54,507 nucleotides of DNA from Ruminococcus sp. (GTDB taxonomy: Bacteria > Bacillota > Clostridia > Oscillospirales > Ruminococcaceae): contig JAFXRI010000016.1 in NCBI GenBank assembly GCA_017526445.1, positions 1 to 54,507 on the forward strand. The letters are read 5' to 3'. The position numbers and the translations under genes were made by a program. The notes beneath the pieces were generated by a model. It searched no databases. It was not told the origin of the DNA and saw only the letters and a program-made list of their open reading frames with translations. Within the stretch, counting starts at the first letter, position 1. Each line of letters begins with the position of its first letter. Below are positions 23,889-32,935 of this stretch, one piece after another.

Positions 23889-24832
23889 TGTCAGTAAAAG
23901 TTTATATAGACGGAAAAGAAGGAACAACAGGTCTCCAGATATTCGAGAGGTTCGCCGGACGCAGCGACCTGGAGATCCTGCTGATCGACGAGGACAAGCG
24001 CAAGGACGTGAACGAGAGAAAGAAGCTGATAAATGCTTCGGATATAACATTTCTCTGTCTGCCGGATGCGGCAGCCGTTGAAGCTGTTGCCCTTGCGGAT
24101 AACCCTGATGTAAGGATAATAGACGCTTCGACTGCTCACAGGACCGATCCCGCCTGGGATTACGGCTTCCCTGAGCTTTCGGCTAAGCACAGAGAGAATA
24201 TCGCAAAATCAAAAAGAGTTGCTAACCCGGGCTGCTATGCAAGCGGATTCATAAGCCTTGTTTATCCGCTGGTACAGGCAGGAGTACTCGGCGAGGATTA
24301 TCCGCTGACCGCCCACGCGGTATCGGGATACAGCGGCGGCGGAAAAAAGATGATCGCCGCAGTCGAGAGCGATCAGAAGACCTTTGAGATGCAGTCTCCG
24401 AGACAGTATGCCCTGACACAGGCTCACAAGCACCTCCCCGAGATGCAGGCGGTGTGCGGGCTGAAACATAAGCCGATGTTTAACCCGATAGTCGATGACT
24501 ATTACGCAGGGATGGTCGTTTCCGTCCCTCTTGTGACAAGAGCAATGGCAAAGAAATGCACTCCTGCCGATATACACGGGATACTTGCCGCCCATTATGA
24601 GGGACAGAGATTCGTGAAGGTGATGGAGCTCGGCGGAAAGGATACTCTCCCCGACGGGTTCCTGGCAGCAAACACTCTCGCAGGGACCAACGATATGCAG
24701 CTTTTCGTTTTCGGCAATGACGAGCAGATACTGCTCTGCTCAAGACTTGACAATCTCGGCAAAGGCGCTTCAGGCGCAGCCGTACAGAATATGAATATAA
24801 TGCTCGGCCTTGACGAGGCCACCGGTCTGTGA
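23888..24832 (+). CDS. argC: N-acetyl-gamma-glutamyl-phosphate reductase, short type
   Basis: Reduces N-acetylglutamyl phosphate to the semialdehyde with NADPH in arginine synthesis. The 314-residue protein is the short (type 2) ArgC. The N-terminus YIDGKEGTTGLQIFER forms the dinucleotide loop, and the catalytic Cys lies in NPGCYA (about residue 116). The active-site His region reads HKHLPEM. Its start overlaps the zinc-ribbon stop, and its own stop overlaps the GH3 start as GTGA, so the genes are tightly coupled. Confidence 0.96.
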   Translation: MSVKVYIDGKEGTTGLQIFERFAGRSDLEILLIDEDKRKDVNERKKLINASDITFLCLPDAAAVEAVALADNPDVRIIDASTAHRTDPAWDYGFPELSAKHRENIAKSKRVANPGCYASGFISLVYPLVQAGVLGEDYPLTAHAVSGYSGGGKKMIAAVESDQKTFEMQSPRQYALTQAHKHLPEMQAVCGLKHKPMFNPIVDDYYAGMVVSVPLVTRAMAKKCTPADIHGILAAHYEGQRFVKVMELGGKDTLPDGFLAANTLAGTNDMQLFVFGNDEQILLCSRLDNLGKGASGAAVQNMNIMLGLDEATGL

Positions 24833-26196
24833 GATACAGGCTTGCTGTTCTGATCGCATCGGCTCTGATGCTTACAGCCTGCGGGAATGACATCGGCGAA
24901 AGACCGGCGGAAACATCAGCCGCTGCCGTGACCGGGAGCGTTCAGACTGCCGGGACATCTGCTCAAACAACTGCAAAGACCACGGCGGTATCCGAGACCG
25001 AAACAGAGAGCATAGCTGATACTGTTACCGAAACGGAGACCGGGGATGATACTGTGACAGAAACTGAAAAACTTACCGGGACACAGGCAGATAACGGAGT
25101 CTCATCCGAAGATGCTTCAACCGGTGAGGATGTGCCGGAGACCTCCAAAGCGGCAGAGCTTCTTGCAAAGATGTCCGTCAGGGAAAAGGTGGGACAGCTG
25201 TTCCTGCTCCGTCCCGACGGCCTGCTCCACGACGATGCCAACGACCACGCCGTAAGGCAGATGACGGATGACCTTGCCGAAGTCCTCGGGAAATACCCCA
25301 TAGGCGGAGTAATAATGATGTCCGTAAACGTACAGGATCCCGGCCAGCTGACTGCCCTTAACAAAGGGCTTCAGGATGCAAGCAGCATACCGCTGTTCAT
25401 CTGCTGCGACGAGGAAGGCGGGACGGTCACGAGGATCGCAGGAAAGCCGGGCTTTGATGTCAGGACATTCAGCAGCATGAGCAGCGTCGCCGGAGAAAGC
25501 GGCAGCGAGGGCGCCTATGAGGTCGGGAACACTGTCGGGGCATATCTGAAAGAATACGGCTTCAACCTTGATCTTGCCCCAGTGGCAGATGTGAATACAA
25601 ATCCCTTCAATATAGTGATAGGCTCACGAGCCTTCGGGAGTGATCCCGGGCTGGCAGCTGATTGTGTATCCCGCTACATAGACGGACTTCACGAGAATGG
25701 GATAATGTCCTGTCTGAAGCATTTCCCCGGACACGGAGACACCCTTGCTGATACACATATAGGTATGGCTAAGACAGAAAAGACCTGGGACGAGATCAGA
25801 AAATGTGAGCTGATCCCCTTTGTGCAGAGCCTTGACAAGACCGATATGGTAATGGCTGCACATATTTCTCTGCCGAAGGTAACCGGGGAGGATATACCTG
25901 CCACGCTGTCGGAAGAGATACTTACCGGCAAGCTCAGGGATGAGCTTGGGTATGAAGGTGTGATAATCACAGACTCGCTGGCTATGAAAGCGATAGACAG
26001 CTACTACACGCCGGAGGAAGCCTGTGTGGCTTCTGTGATCGCCGGCAGTGACATACTGCTCTCCCCTTACAAGCCCTGGGAGTGCTTTGAAGAAGTGGTC
26101 TCTGCCGTGAATGACGGCAGGATAACTGTGCAGAGGCTCGACGAAAGCGTAATGAGGATACTTTCGCTGAAAGAAAAACACGGGCTTCTCGGATAA
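24829..26196 (+). CDS. GH3 beta-N-acetylhexosaminidase-like lipoprotein (NagZ-like)
   Basis: A predicted extracellular, lipid-anchored glycosidase of 455 residues removing beta-N-acetylglucosamine, probably from peptidoglycan fragments. It begins with a signal peptide ending in the lipobox LTAC, then a Ser/Thr/Glu-rich linker to about residue 105, then the GH3 barrel. KHFPGHGDT (about 297) followed by DTH gives the Asp-His dyad characteristic of NagZ-type GH3 enzymes, and the nucleophile Asp lies in IITDSLAM (about 379). The GTG start overlaps the argC stop. It has no known link to arginine synthesis; co-transcription may be incidental or tie wall recycling to growth. Confidence 0.92.
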   Translation: MRYRLAVLIASALMLTACGNDIGERPAETSAAAVTGSVQTAGTSAQTTAKTTAVSETETESIADTVTETETGDDTVTETEKLTGTQADNGVSSEDASTGEDVPETSKAAELLAKMSVREKVGQLFLLRPDGLLHDDANDHAVRQMTDDLAEVLGKYPIGGVIMMSVNVQDPGQLTALNKGLQDASSIPLFICCDEEGGTVTRIAGKPGFDVRTFSSMSSVAGESGSEGAYEVGNTVGAYLKEYGFNLDLAPVADVNTNPFNIVIGSRAFGSDPGLAADCVSRYIDGLHENGIMSCLKHFPGHGDTLADTHIGMAKTEKTWDEIRKCELIPFVQSLDKTDMVMAAHISLPKVTGEDIPATLSEEILTGKLRDELGYEGVIITDSLAMKAIDSYYTPEEACVASVIAGSDILLSPYKPWECFEEVVSAVNDGRITVQRLDESVMRILSLKEKHGLLG

Positions 26197-26219
26197 GGAT
26201 ATTTATACGGAGGATAAAC

Positions 26220-26654
26220 ATGGTTGATATAAGGCTTCTGACGATCGATGATTTCGATGCCCTGCACCGTGTATGGACAAGCACCGGTCAGGAGACCAAC
26301 GGGGCTGTATGCATCGACGACAACAGAGAAGGCATCGAGAAATACATCAAGCGAAACCCCTCGACCAGCTTCGTCGCCGAGGAGAACGGCGAGGTGATCG
26401 GAGTCATAATGGCAGGCCACGACGGACGGCGTGGATTTTTCCACCACGTTTCCGTGGCAAGGGAGCATCAGGGCAAGGGCATCGGAAAACAGCTCGTCGC
26501 TCACGCTATGGAGGCTCTGAGAAAAGAAGGCATCAGAAAAGTTGCTCTTGTCGCCTTCACAGATAATGACCTGGGAAACGGTTTCTGGGAAAGCCAGGGC
26601 TTAACGGTGCGTGAAGATCTTTACTACCGCAACAAATACACAGGCATAGACTAA
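26220..26654 (+). CDS. GNAT-family acetyltransferase
   Basis: A 144-residue single-domain N-acetyltransferase. The acetyl-CoA loop is visible as VAREHQGKGIGKQLV, followed by the ALVAFTDNDLGNGFWESQGL motif-B region. The substrate is not evident. Its place between the GH3 gene and argJ invites the idea of a glutamate N-acetyltransferase feeding the pathway, but it resembles generic GNATs. ArgJ can itself acetylate or recycle acetyl groups. The GGAGG site precedes the start. Confidence 0.85.
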   Translation: MVDIRLLTIDDFDALHRVWTSTGQETNGAVCIDDNREGIEKYIKRNPSTSFVAEENGEVIGVIMAGHDGRRGFFHHVSVAREHQGKGIGKQLVAHAMEALRKEGIRKVALVAFTDNDLGNGFWESQGLTVREDLYYRNKYTGID

Positions 26655-26681
26655 ACCACATTAATGATAGAGGTGTCAGAA

Positions 26682-27971
26682 ATGAATAAGGAAATAAACA
26701 AGATCGAATTTGAAGGATTCAAATATATCGAGGGCGGCGTGTGCGCAGCAAAAGGCTTCAAAGCAAACGGCCTTTACTGCGGGATAAAGAAGTCAGAGAA
26801 CCCCGACGGAAATGAAAGTCCGATAAGCAGCACCAAAAACGATCTTTGCCTGCTCGTTTCGGATGTAATGTGCAACGCTGCATCCGTATTCACTCAGAAC
26901 AAGGTCAAGGGTGCTCCGGTCATCGTATCGCAGAAGAACCTCAAAGCCACCGGCGGCAGGGCTCAGGCGTTCATACTCAACTCGAAGAATGCCAACACCT
27001 GCAATGCTGACGGCGAAGAAAAGGCATACCGTATGTGTGAGCTCGCGGCTGAAAGGATAGGCGTAAAACGCGAAGAAGTCCTCGTTGCTCAGACCGGAGT
27101 AATAGGACAGATCTTCCCTATCGGACCCGTTGAGGAAAAGATAGATGAGCTTGTGGCAGGTCTTGCTTATGACAGAAATGAAGAAGCTGCTGTCGCAATA
27201 ATGACCACCGACACCGTGAAGAAGGAAGTCGCTGTGGAGTTTGAGCTTGACGGAAAGGTATGTCACCTCGGCGGTATGGGCAAGGGCAGCGGTATGATAC
27301 ATCCGAATATGGCGACCACGCTCAATGTTATTACCACCGACTGTGCAATCTCCGCTGAGATGATACAGAAGGCCCTTTCCGAGATCGTCAAGATCACCTA
27401 TAACTGTCTTTCTGTCGATGGAGATCAGTCAACTAACGATACCTGCGCTGTTATGGCTAACGGTCTTGCCGGAAACAAGGAGATAGTCTCTGAAGGTGAG
27501 GACTACGAGATCTTCAAGCAGGCGCTGTATATTGTTATGATGAATATGACTCGTATGCTTGCAAAGGACGGCGAGGGTGCAACCAAGCTCCTTGAATGCA
27601 CGGTTAAAGGTGCAAACGACCTTGATAATGCGATAATAATCGCAAAGAGCGTGATCTGCTCTCCCCTCGTGAAATGTGCGATGTACGGTGCAGACGCAAA
27701 CTGCGGACGGATAATGTGCGCTATGGGTTATGCCGAAACCAGCTGCGATGTTACCAAGGCTGATGTATATTATATCTCCAGAGCCGGAAAAATACTTGTC
27801 TGCGGAAACGGCCTCGGACTTCAGTTCGATGAGGAGCTTGCAAAGGCGATATTGAGCGAGGATGAGATCACGATATATGTCGATCTTCATCAGGGCGAAG
27901 CAGAGGCAACAGCCTGGGGCTGCGATCTTACATACGACTACGTTAAGATAAACGGCGATTACAGGAGCTGA
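26682..27971 (+). CDS. argJ: Glutamate N-acetyltransferase / ornithine acetyltransferase
   Basis: Transfers the acetyl group from N-acetylornithine to glutamate, closing the acetyl cycle; bifunctional members also use acetyl-CoA. The 429-residue precursor has the self-cleavage site in HPNMATTLNV (Thr about 212), which becomes the N-terminal nucleophile of the beta chain. The N-terminal GGVCAAKGFKANGLYCGIK segment is typical. The ATG is chosen for its GAGGTG site; six more in-frame codons upstream are possible. Whether it is mono- or bifunctional cannot be told from sequence alone, though no separate argA was recognised. Confidence 0.96.
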   Translation: MNKEINKIEFEGFKYIEGGVCAAKGFKANGLYCGIKKSENPDGNESPISSTKNDLCLLVSDVMCNAASVFTQNKVKGAPVIVSQKNLKATGGRAQAFILNSKNANTCNADGEEKAYRMCELAAERIGVKREEVLVAQTGVIGQIFPIGPVEEKIDELVAGLAYDRNEEAAVAIMTTDTVKKEVAVEFELDGKVCHLGGMGKGSGMIHPNMATTLNVITTDCAISAEMIQKALSEIVKITYNCLSVDGDQSTNDTCAVMANGLAGNKEIVSEGEDYEIFKQALYIVMMNMTRMLAKDGEGATKLLECTVKGANDLDNAIIIAKSVICSPLVKCAMYGADANCGRIMCAMGYAETSCDVTKADVYYISRAGKILVCGNGLGLQFDEELAKAILSEDEITIYVDLHQGEAEATAWGCDLTYDYVKINGDYRS

Positions 27972-27999
27972 CCGGCGGAAGAATATACGGGTAGTAGAT

Positions 28000-28683
28000 A
28001 TGACCGAACATTTTGAAAAGCATCTTTTCAGGGGAGAAGAGATACTCTGGACAGGCGAGAGCAGCCCCGAGGGGCCTCCACCGGACAGAAGGGCCAATTC
28101 TGCAATAAAGCGGTACTCTCTGGCAACTTTCCTGCTCGGCACTGTTACAGTTGCAATGACCTTTATCAACAAGTACTCCGGCACAAGTCTTATCGGAGGA
28201 CTGGTATTTGCTGTGCTGGCATTTTTCATTGCCGTGGTACTGTGGATCAATGCAGAAAAGTACAGGCAGGAGATATACTGCCTGACCAATATGCGCTTTC
28301 TTGTGATAGATGAACGGTCAAGACTGAAGGGATATGAGCTTGTATATGCTCAGGAGGCCGAGGTCTCAGGCGAGAACGGCGAGTACGGCTCGGTGCTTGT
28401 ATTCACTGACCGGTACACTAAAAAGGATCACCACAGGAAGCTGCGTTCAAGCTATACCGCTGCAAACGCAGATCATATGTGGAAAGTCAGAGGGATCAGA
28501 GACTGCAATGGGTTCTGTGAGCTTGTTAACAAGGCGATCGCTGATGTTGACAAGAACGTTGATCTTTATGATCTTCATACAAGAGAGCCTGCACAGATCA
28601 CACCGGAACTGCTTGAAGAGGAAAGAAAGTTCCGTGAGATGCTGACTAATAAGCAGCGGCGCAGAAATAAAGGGGGAAAATGA
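28000..28683 (+). CDS. PH-like (bPH) membrane protein, tandem copy 1
   Basis: A 227-residue protein with a short cytoplasmic N-terminus (GEEILWTGES), two membrane helices at about 45-62 and 66-88, then a domain opening YRQEIYCLTNMRFLVID. This is the pattern of bacterial pleckstrin-homology-like domains (Tyr..Leu-Thr..Arg), followed by a charged C-terminal helix. It is homologous to the next gene, sharing the GE.I.W.GES, PP and YRQE.YCLT..RFLV segments, so the pair arose by duplication. The two genes lie between argJ and argB. Function is unknown. Confidence 0.75.
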   Translation: MTEHFEKHLFRGEEILWTGESSPEGPPPDRRANSAIKRYSLATFLLGTVTVAMTFINKYSGTSLIGGLVFAVLAFFIAVVLWINAEKYRQEIYCLTNMRFLVIDERSRLKGYELVYAQEAEVSGENGEYGSVLVFTDRYTKKDHHRKLRSSYTAANADHMWKVRGIRDCNGFCELVNKAIADVDKNVDLYDLHTREPAQITPELLEEERKFREMLTNKQRRRNKGGK

Positions 28684-28684
28684 T

Positions 28685-29257
28685 ATGACGCCGGATTTTA
28701 CACCTTTTCTGATGTCGGGAGAACAGATAATGTGGCAGGGCGAGAGCCATAAGGAAGGTCCGCCTGCAAATGCGAGATCTACAAGAAGCACAAGAATGTT
28801 TTCGGTCATCTGGACGGTCATTTCGGCTTTGCTTTTCGGATCCATTATCGCACAGTCTGTCGGGAATGAAGGTATGAAAGGCAAGGCCTGGGCGGCGATG
28901 ATCGGATGTGCTGTGCTCTTTGTGGGAATAGGCATCGGCATATTCATATCCACCTATCACTACAGACAGGAATACTACTGCCTTACCGACAAGCGGTTCC
29001 TTGTGATGACAGTGCAGGGCGAGATCGCGACTTCGGGGGAGCTTTCACATATCCTCTCTGCGGAGCTGACGTCGATCAGAAACGGCTTCGGCTCGATCGT
29101 GATGAAAACAGACCTTGTGCATTACACACATTCAAACGGACACAGTCACTCCCACAGGACATACTGGTCGATGAGAGGCATACAGGAGCCTGCCGAATGT
29201 TACAGGCTGCTGACAGGTGTGCTTCAGATCAATGACGAATACAGATTCATCAAATAA
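28685..29257 (+). CDS. PH-like (bPH) membrane protein, tandem copy 2
   Basis: A 190-residue paralogue of the preceding protein, starting two bases after its stop and using an AAGGGGGA site inside it. It has the same plan: a GEQIMWQGES N-terminus, two membrane helices (about 41-60 and 72-93) and a PH-like domain opening YRQEYYCLTDKRFLVMT. It lacks the long charged C-terminal extension of copy 1 and instead carries a His-rich stretch (HSNGHSHSHR) that might bind metal. The two may form a heteromeric membrane complex. No pathway role can be assigned. Confidence 0.75.
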   Translation: MTPDFTPFLMSGEQIMWQGESHKEGPPANARSTRSTRMFSVIWTVISALLFGSIIAQSVGNEGMKGKAWAAMIGCAVLFVGIGIGIFISTYHYRQEYYCLTDKRFLVMTVQGEIATSGELSHILSAELTSIRNGFGSIVMKTDLVHYTHSNGHSHSHRTYWSMRGIQEPAECYRLLTGVLQINDEYRFIK

Positions 29258-29271
29258 AAGGAGACAGTAAA

Positions 29272-30129
29272 ATGGAGATCCAGAACAGCGTGCGCAGTCA
29301 GATCCTTTCGGATGCACTGCCCTATATCCAGAAGTATCACAACAAGGTCGTTGTAATAAAGTACGGCGGAAACGCTATGACAAATAACGAGCTGAAAGAG
29401 GCTGTGATGAGAGACATCGTGCTGCTGACTGAGGTTGGCATCAAGGTAGTGCTCGTTCACGGCGGCGGCCCGGAGATCAACGCGATGCTGAAAAGAGTCG
29501 GCATCGAGAGCAAGTTTATCGGCGGATTGAGATACACCGATGCGGAGACTATGGATATAGTCAAGATGGTGCTCACCGGAAAGGTGAACAAGGAGCTTGT
29601 TTCGGCGCTGCAGCTGCACGGCGGCAAGGCTCTCGGCCTTTGCGGAATGGACGGCGAGATGATCGTCGCCGAGAAGAAAAGCGGCGAGGTCGATCTCGGC
29701 TTCGTGGGCGATATTAAGAAGGTCACCACCAAGCCCATCATCGATGCTCTCAATGACGGCTACGTTCCGATAATCGCTACCGTAGCCACATCGGCTGACG
29801 GTCAGGCGTACAACATCAATGCAGATACTGCGGCAGCCCGCATCGCAAGCTGCCTGAGAGCCGAGAACCTCATCCTGATGACGGATATAGCAGGACTGCT
29901 CGAAAACAAGGACGATCCCTCGACGCTTATCCCCACTGTTCAGGTCAGTGAGGTCGCATACCTCAAAAGCACAGGCATCATCTCCGGAGGAATGATCCCC
30001 AAGATAGACTGCTGCGTCGAGGCTGTAAGACGGGGCGTAAAGAAGACCTGCATCATTGACGGAAGGATCCCTCACTCGATACTGATAGAGCTGCTTTCCA
30101 GCGAAGGCATAGGAACACAGTTCGTCTGA
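29272..30129 (+). CDS. argB: N-acetylglutamate kinase
   Basis: Phosphorylates N-acetylglutamate with ATP. The 285-residue protein shows KYGGNAM (phosphate-binding Lys), VLVHGGGPEIN (substrate loop), NINADTAAARIA and GGMIPK. An N-terminal helix of about 25 residues precedes the first strand. That extension is absent from the short E. coli enzyme and present in hexameric, arginine-inhibited kinases. Together with argJ, which makes the kinase the natural control point, feedback inhibition by arginine is likely. AAGGAG precedes the start. Confidence 0.97.
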   Translation: MEIQNSVRSQILSDALPYIQKYHNKVVVIKYGGNAMTNNELKEAVMRDIVLLTEVGIKVVLVHGGGPEINAMLKRVGIESKFIGGLRYTDAETMDIVKMVLTGKVNKELVSALQLHGGKALGLCGMDGEMIVAEKKSGEVDLGFVGDIKKVTTKPIIDALNDGYVPIIATVATSADGQAYNINADTAAARIASCLRAENLILMTDIAGLLENKDDPSTLIPTVQVSEVAYLKSTGIISGGMIPKIDCCVEAVRRGVKKTCIIDGRIPHSILIELLSSEGIGTQFV

Positions 30130-30151
30130 TCCGGCACAAAGGAGGAACGCT

Positions 30152-30664
30152 ATGGACGTACTCTTTTTCAACGATACCGAGATAGAGAAGGTGGCATCAT
30201 ATGCGGCTTTCTCGGACGGAAGACGCGGCGGCTCGGCAAAGCTGGCTGCAAGAGCTGCTATGGCAATGTCATTTCTGATGGTCCTGCTTTTCATAACACC
30301 GATCAAAACCAATGTGAAGGTATTTTCCTGCGCTGCCCTCGGTGTCGGGATAATCTCAATGATAATCCTGCTGATAAGAAAAAAGGACAGGAGCACCACC
30401 GGCACTACTGCTGATATGGGCTTTGTCCCCACGGGAGACAAGCAGGCGTACAGATACGAATTCGGGTTAGACGGGTTTACTGTCAGATCCGATGAGACCA
30501 GAGAGATGAGCTACAGCGAGATCATATCAGTCAGGGACATAGGAGGAGCGTTCCAGATGAAGACTTCCGCAGCGAGCTATACTCTCAAGAAGTCGGGCTT
30601 CTCGGACGGCGGAGCCAAAAAGTTCCGGGATATGATGATATTCAAAGAAATAAGCATAAAATAA
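30152..30664 (+). CDS. YcxB-like membrane protein of unknown function
   Basis: A 170-residue protein with two adjacent hydrophobic helices (about 35-52 and 57-76) followed by a cytoplasmic beta-rich domain (YRYEFGLDGFTVRSDE..EMSYSEIISVRDIGGAFQ) resembling the YcxB C-terminal/PH-like fold. It has a strong AAGGAGG site and lies between argB and argD with gaps of about 22 bp, so it is co-transcribed. It is a third PH-like membrane protein inside this operon, after the tandem pair. No motif reveals a function. Confidence 0.72.
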   Translation: MDVLFFNDTEIEKVASYAAFSDGRRGGSAKLAARAAMAMSFLMVLLFITPIKTNVKVFSCAALGVGIISMIILLIRKKDRSTTGTTADMGFVPTGDKQAYRYEFGLDGFTVRSDETREMSYSEIISVRDIGGAFQMKTSAASYTLKKSGFSDGGAKKFRDMMIFKEISIK

Positions 30665-30686
30665 GATCATAAAGAAGGAATGTAAA

Positions 30687-31871
30687 ATGAGCAAAACAAT
30701 CGACAAATTCAACGAGCACGTTATGATGACCTACGGCAGGCTCGACATCGTGCTTGACAATGGCGAAGGACGTACAGCCACAGCTGAGGACGGGAAAGAA
30801 TACATCGACTTCGGCTCGGGCATCGGTACCAACAGCCTGGGATACTGCGACAGCGAATGGGCTGATGCGGTATGTGCTCAGGCAAGGAGCATACAGCACA
30901 CATCGAATTACTACTACACAAAGGTACAGGCTGAGTTCGCAGAAAAGCTCTGCACCGCTACCGGGTACAGCAAGGTGTTTTTCGGTAACTCCGGTGCCGA
31001 GGCCAACGAGTGTGCGATCAAGCTCGCAAGGAAATACAGCTTTGACAAATACGGCAAGGATGCCGGGAGGAACATTATCATCACTCTTGTGAACAGCTTC
31101 CACGGCAGGACGATCGCAACACTTTCCGCTACGGGGCAGGAGGTCTTCCACAACTACTTCTTCCCCTTCGTTCCGGGGTTTGTGAACGTTGAAGCCAACA
31201 ACACCGAAGATCTGAAAGCAAAGCTGGCTGAGAACAAAGGCAAGGTCTGCGCAGTGATGTTTGAATTCGTTCAGGGCGAGGGCGGCGTCTGCCCGCTGAC
31301 AAAGGAATTCGTTGATGCGATCTTTGAAGAGTGCGCAAAGGATGATATACTCACCATTGCCGACGAGGTACAGACCGGAGTCGGCAGGACCGGTGCGGTG
31401 CTGACATCCAAGCTTTTCGGCGTGAAGCCGAATATCACAACTCTCGCCAAGGGACTTGCGGGCGGAGTACCGGTGGGCGCCTGCCTGGCGGATGAGAAGT
31501 GCTGTGATGTACTCACCAAGAGCACTCACGGCTCTACCTTCGGAGGAAATCCTCTTGCCTGTGCGGGAGGAAAGGTCGTTCTCTCAAAGGTGAGCGATCC
31601 GGAGTTCATGGCTGAGGTCAACAGGAAGGCTGAGTATTTCAGAAAGAAACTGGCTGAGATAGACGAGGTCGAAGGCGTTGACGGTATGGGGCTTATGCTC
31701 GGCATAAGGCTCAAAAGCAAGAAGGCGGCAGACATACTCGGCGAGTGTGCTGAGAAGGGACTGCTGATACTCACCGCAAAGGATAAGCTGAGGTTCCTGC
31801 CTCCCCTTACGATAACCTATGAAGAGATCGACAAGGGTATGGAAATACTCAAAGAAATACTTGATAAATAA
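30687..31871 (+). CDS. argD: Acetylornithine aminotransferase
   Basis: A PLP-dependent transaminase turning N-acetylglutamate semialdehyde into N-acetylornithine with glutamate. The 394-residue class-III aminotransferase shows FGNSGAEANE (phosphate loop), NSFHGRT, DEVQTGVGRTG (the Asp that binds the pyridine nitrogen) and TLAKGLAGGVPVGA, whose Lys forms the Schiff base with PLP. The start has a GAAGGA site. Placement in the arginine operon supports the acetylornithine role over ornithine or GABA transaminases. Confidence 0.96.
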   Translation: MSKTIDKFNEHVMMTYGRLDIVLDNGEGRTATAEDGKEYIDFGSGIGTNSLGYCDSEWADAVCAQARSIQHTSNYYYTKVQAEFAEKLCTATGYSKVFFGNSGAEANECAIKLARKYSFDKYGKDAGRNIIITLVNSFHGRTIATLSATGQEVFHNYFFPFVPGFVNVEANNTEDLKAKLAENKGKVCAVMFEFVQGEGGVCPLTKEFVDAIFEECAKDDILTIADEVQTGVGRTGAVLTSKLFGVKPNITTLAKGLAGGVPVGACLADEKCCDVLTKSTHGSTFGGNPLACAGGKVVLSKVSDPEFMAEVNRKAEYFRKKLAEIDEVEGVDGMGLMLGIRLKSKKAADILGECAEKGLLILTAKDKLRFLPPLTITYEEIDKGMEILKEILDK

Positions 31872-31896
31872 AACGATTTGATCGGAGGAAACCAAA

Positions 31897-32808
31897 ATGA
31901 AGCATTTACTTAAACTGCTCGACCTTTCAAAGGAAGAGATCATCGACATCCTTAATCTGGCGGACCAGCTCAAATACGAGAACAAAAACGGCATTGAGCA
32001 TCATCTGCTCAAGGGCAAGACTCTGGGTATGATATTCCAGAAGTCCTCGACACGCACCCGCGTGAGCTTTGAGACCGGTATGTATCAGCTGGGCGGTCAG
32101 GCGCTGTTCCTTTCCAACCGCGACCTGCAGATCGGCAGGGGCGAGCCTGTACAGGACACTGCCCGCGTTCTCAGCCGCTATATCGACGGTATAATGATAC
32201 GCACCTTTGAGCAGAAAGAGGTGGAGGATCTTGCGAACTACGGCTCGATCCCGATAATCAACGGGCTCACAGATTTCTGTCATCCCTGCCAGGTGCTGGC
32301 TGATCTTATGACTATCCGCGAGTACAAGGGACGCTTTGACGGGCTGAAGATGTGCTACATCGGTGACGGAAACAATATGGCGAACTCGCTGATCGTCGGC
32401 GGTCTCAAAGTAGGGATGAGCGTTTCGATCGCCTGCCCCGAGGGCTACCGTCCCGATCCCGAGGTGCTGGAGTTCACCAAGCAGTATGAAGGCAAGTTCT
32501 TTATGACCGACAAGCCCCTGGAGGCTGCAAAGGGCGCAGATGTGCTCTTCACCGATGTATGGACCTCTATGGGCGAGGAGGCTGAGACCGAAAAGCGCAA
32601 GGCTGCATTTGCCGGTTATCAGATCAACGATGAGATCATGGCTGCCGCCAACGAGGGCGCTATGGTACAGCACTGCCTGCCGGCTCACCGTGAGGAGGAG
32701 ATCACCGAGAAGGTATTCGAGGCTCACGCCAATGAGATCTTCGACGAAGCCGAGAACCGTCTGCACGCTCAGAAAGCCGTTATGGTCAAGGTAATGGGCA
32801 GCAAGTAA
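31897..32808 (+). CDS. argF: Ornithine carbamoyltransferase
   Basis: Makes citrulline from ornithine and carbamoyl phosphate. The 303-residue protein has the carbamoyl-phosphate motif SSTRTRVSFE, the HPCQVLADLMT motif and the ornithine-specific HCLPAHREEEI, which separates it from aspartate transcarbamoylase. The trimer is cytoplasmic in known members. It is the last gene of the arginine operon, with CGGAGG before the start and a Rho-independent terminator shortly after the stop. Carbamoyl phosphate synthase genes are not in the window. Confidence 0.97.
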   Translation: MKHLLKLLDLSKEEIIDILNLADQLKYENKNGIEHHLLKGKTLGMIFQKSSTRTRVSFETGMYQLGGQALFLSNRDLQIGRGEPVQDTARVLSRYIDGIMIRTFEQKEVEDLANYGSIPIINGLTDFCHPCQVLADLMTIREYKGRFDGLKMCYIGDGNNMANSLIVGGLKVGMSVSIACPEGYRPDPEVLEFTKQYEGKFFMTDKPLEAAKGADVLFTDVWTSMGEEAETEKRKAAFAGYQINDEIMAAANEGAMVQHCLPAHREEEITEKVFEAHANEIFDEAENRLHAQKAVMVKVMGSK

Positions 32809-32824
32809 ACTGTATATTTACTGA

Positions 32825-32860
32825 CCGTCTCTCTGCCGGTGCAGAGGGACGGCCTTTTTG
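32825..32860 (+). terminator. Terminator of the arginine operon
   Basis: A 12-bp stem (CCGTCTCTCTGC / GCAGAGGGACGG, one G-T pair) followed by a CTTTTTG tail, 16 bp after the argF stop. Confidence 0.92.
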
Positions 32861-32887
32861 TCCGGGCAAAAAATGAGGGCAAAACTA

Positions 32888-32916
32888 TTGCAAATCCGCA
32901 GACGCTGTGTTATAAT
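32888..32916 (+). promoter_or_regulatory. Promoter of the Tyr/Asp-rich membrane protein gene
   Basis: TTGCAA (32888-32893) and TATAAT (32911-32916) with a 17-bp spacer, just ahead of a GGGGGGAG ribosome site. Confidence 0.75.
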
Positions 32917-32935
32917 CAAGGCGGGGGGGAGCAGT

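Noticed and set aside
29224-30441. 405-residue antisense frame over argB
   Set aside because: Shadow frame; argB motifs on the plus strand are complete.
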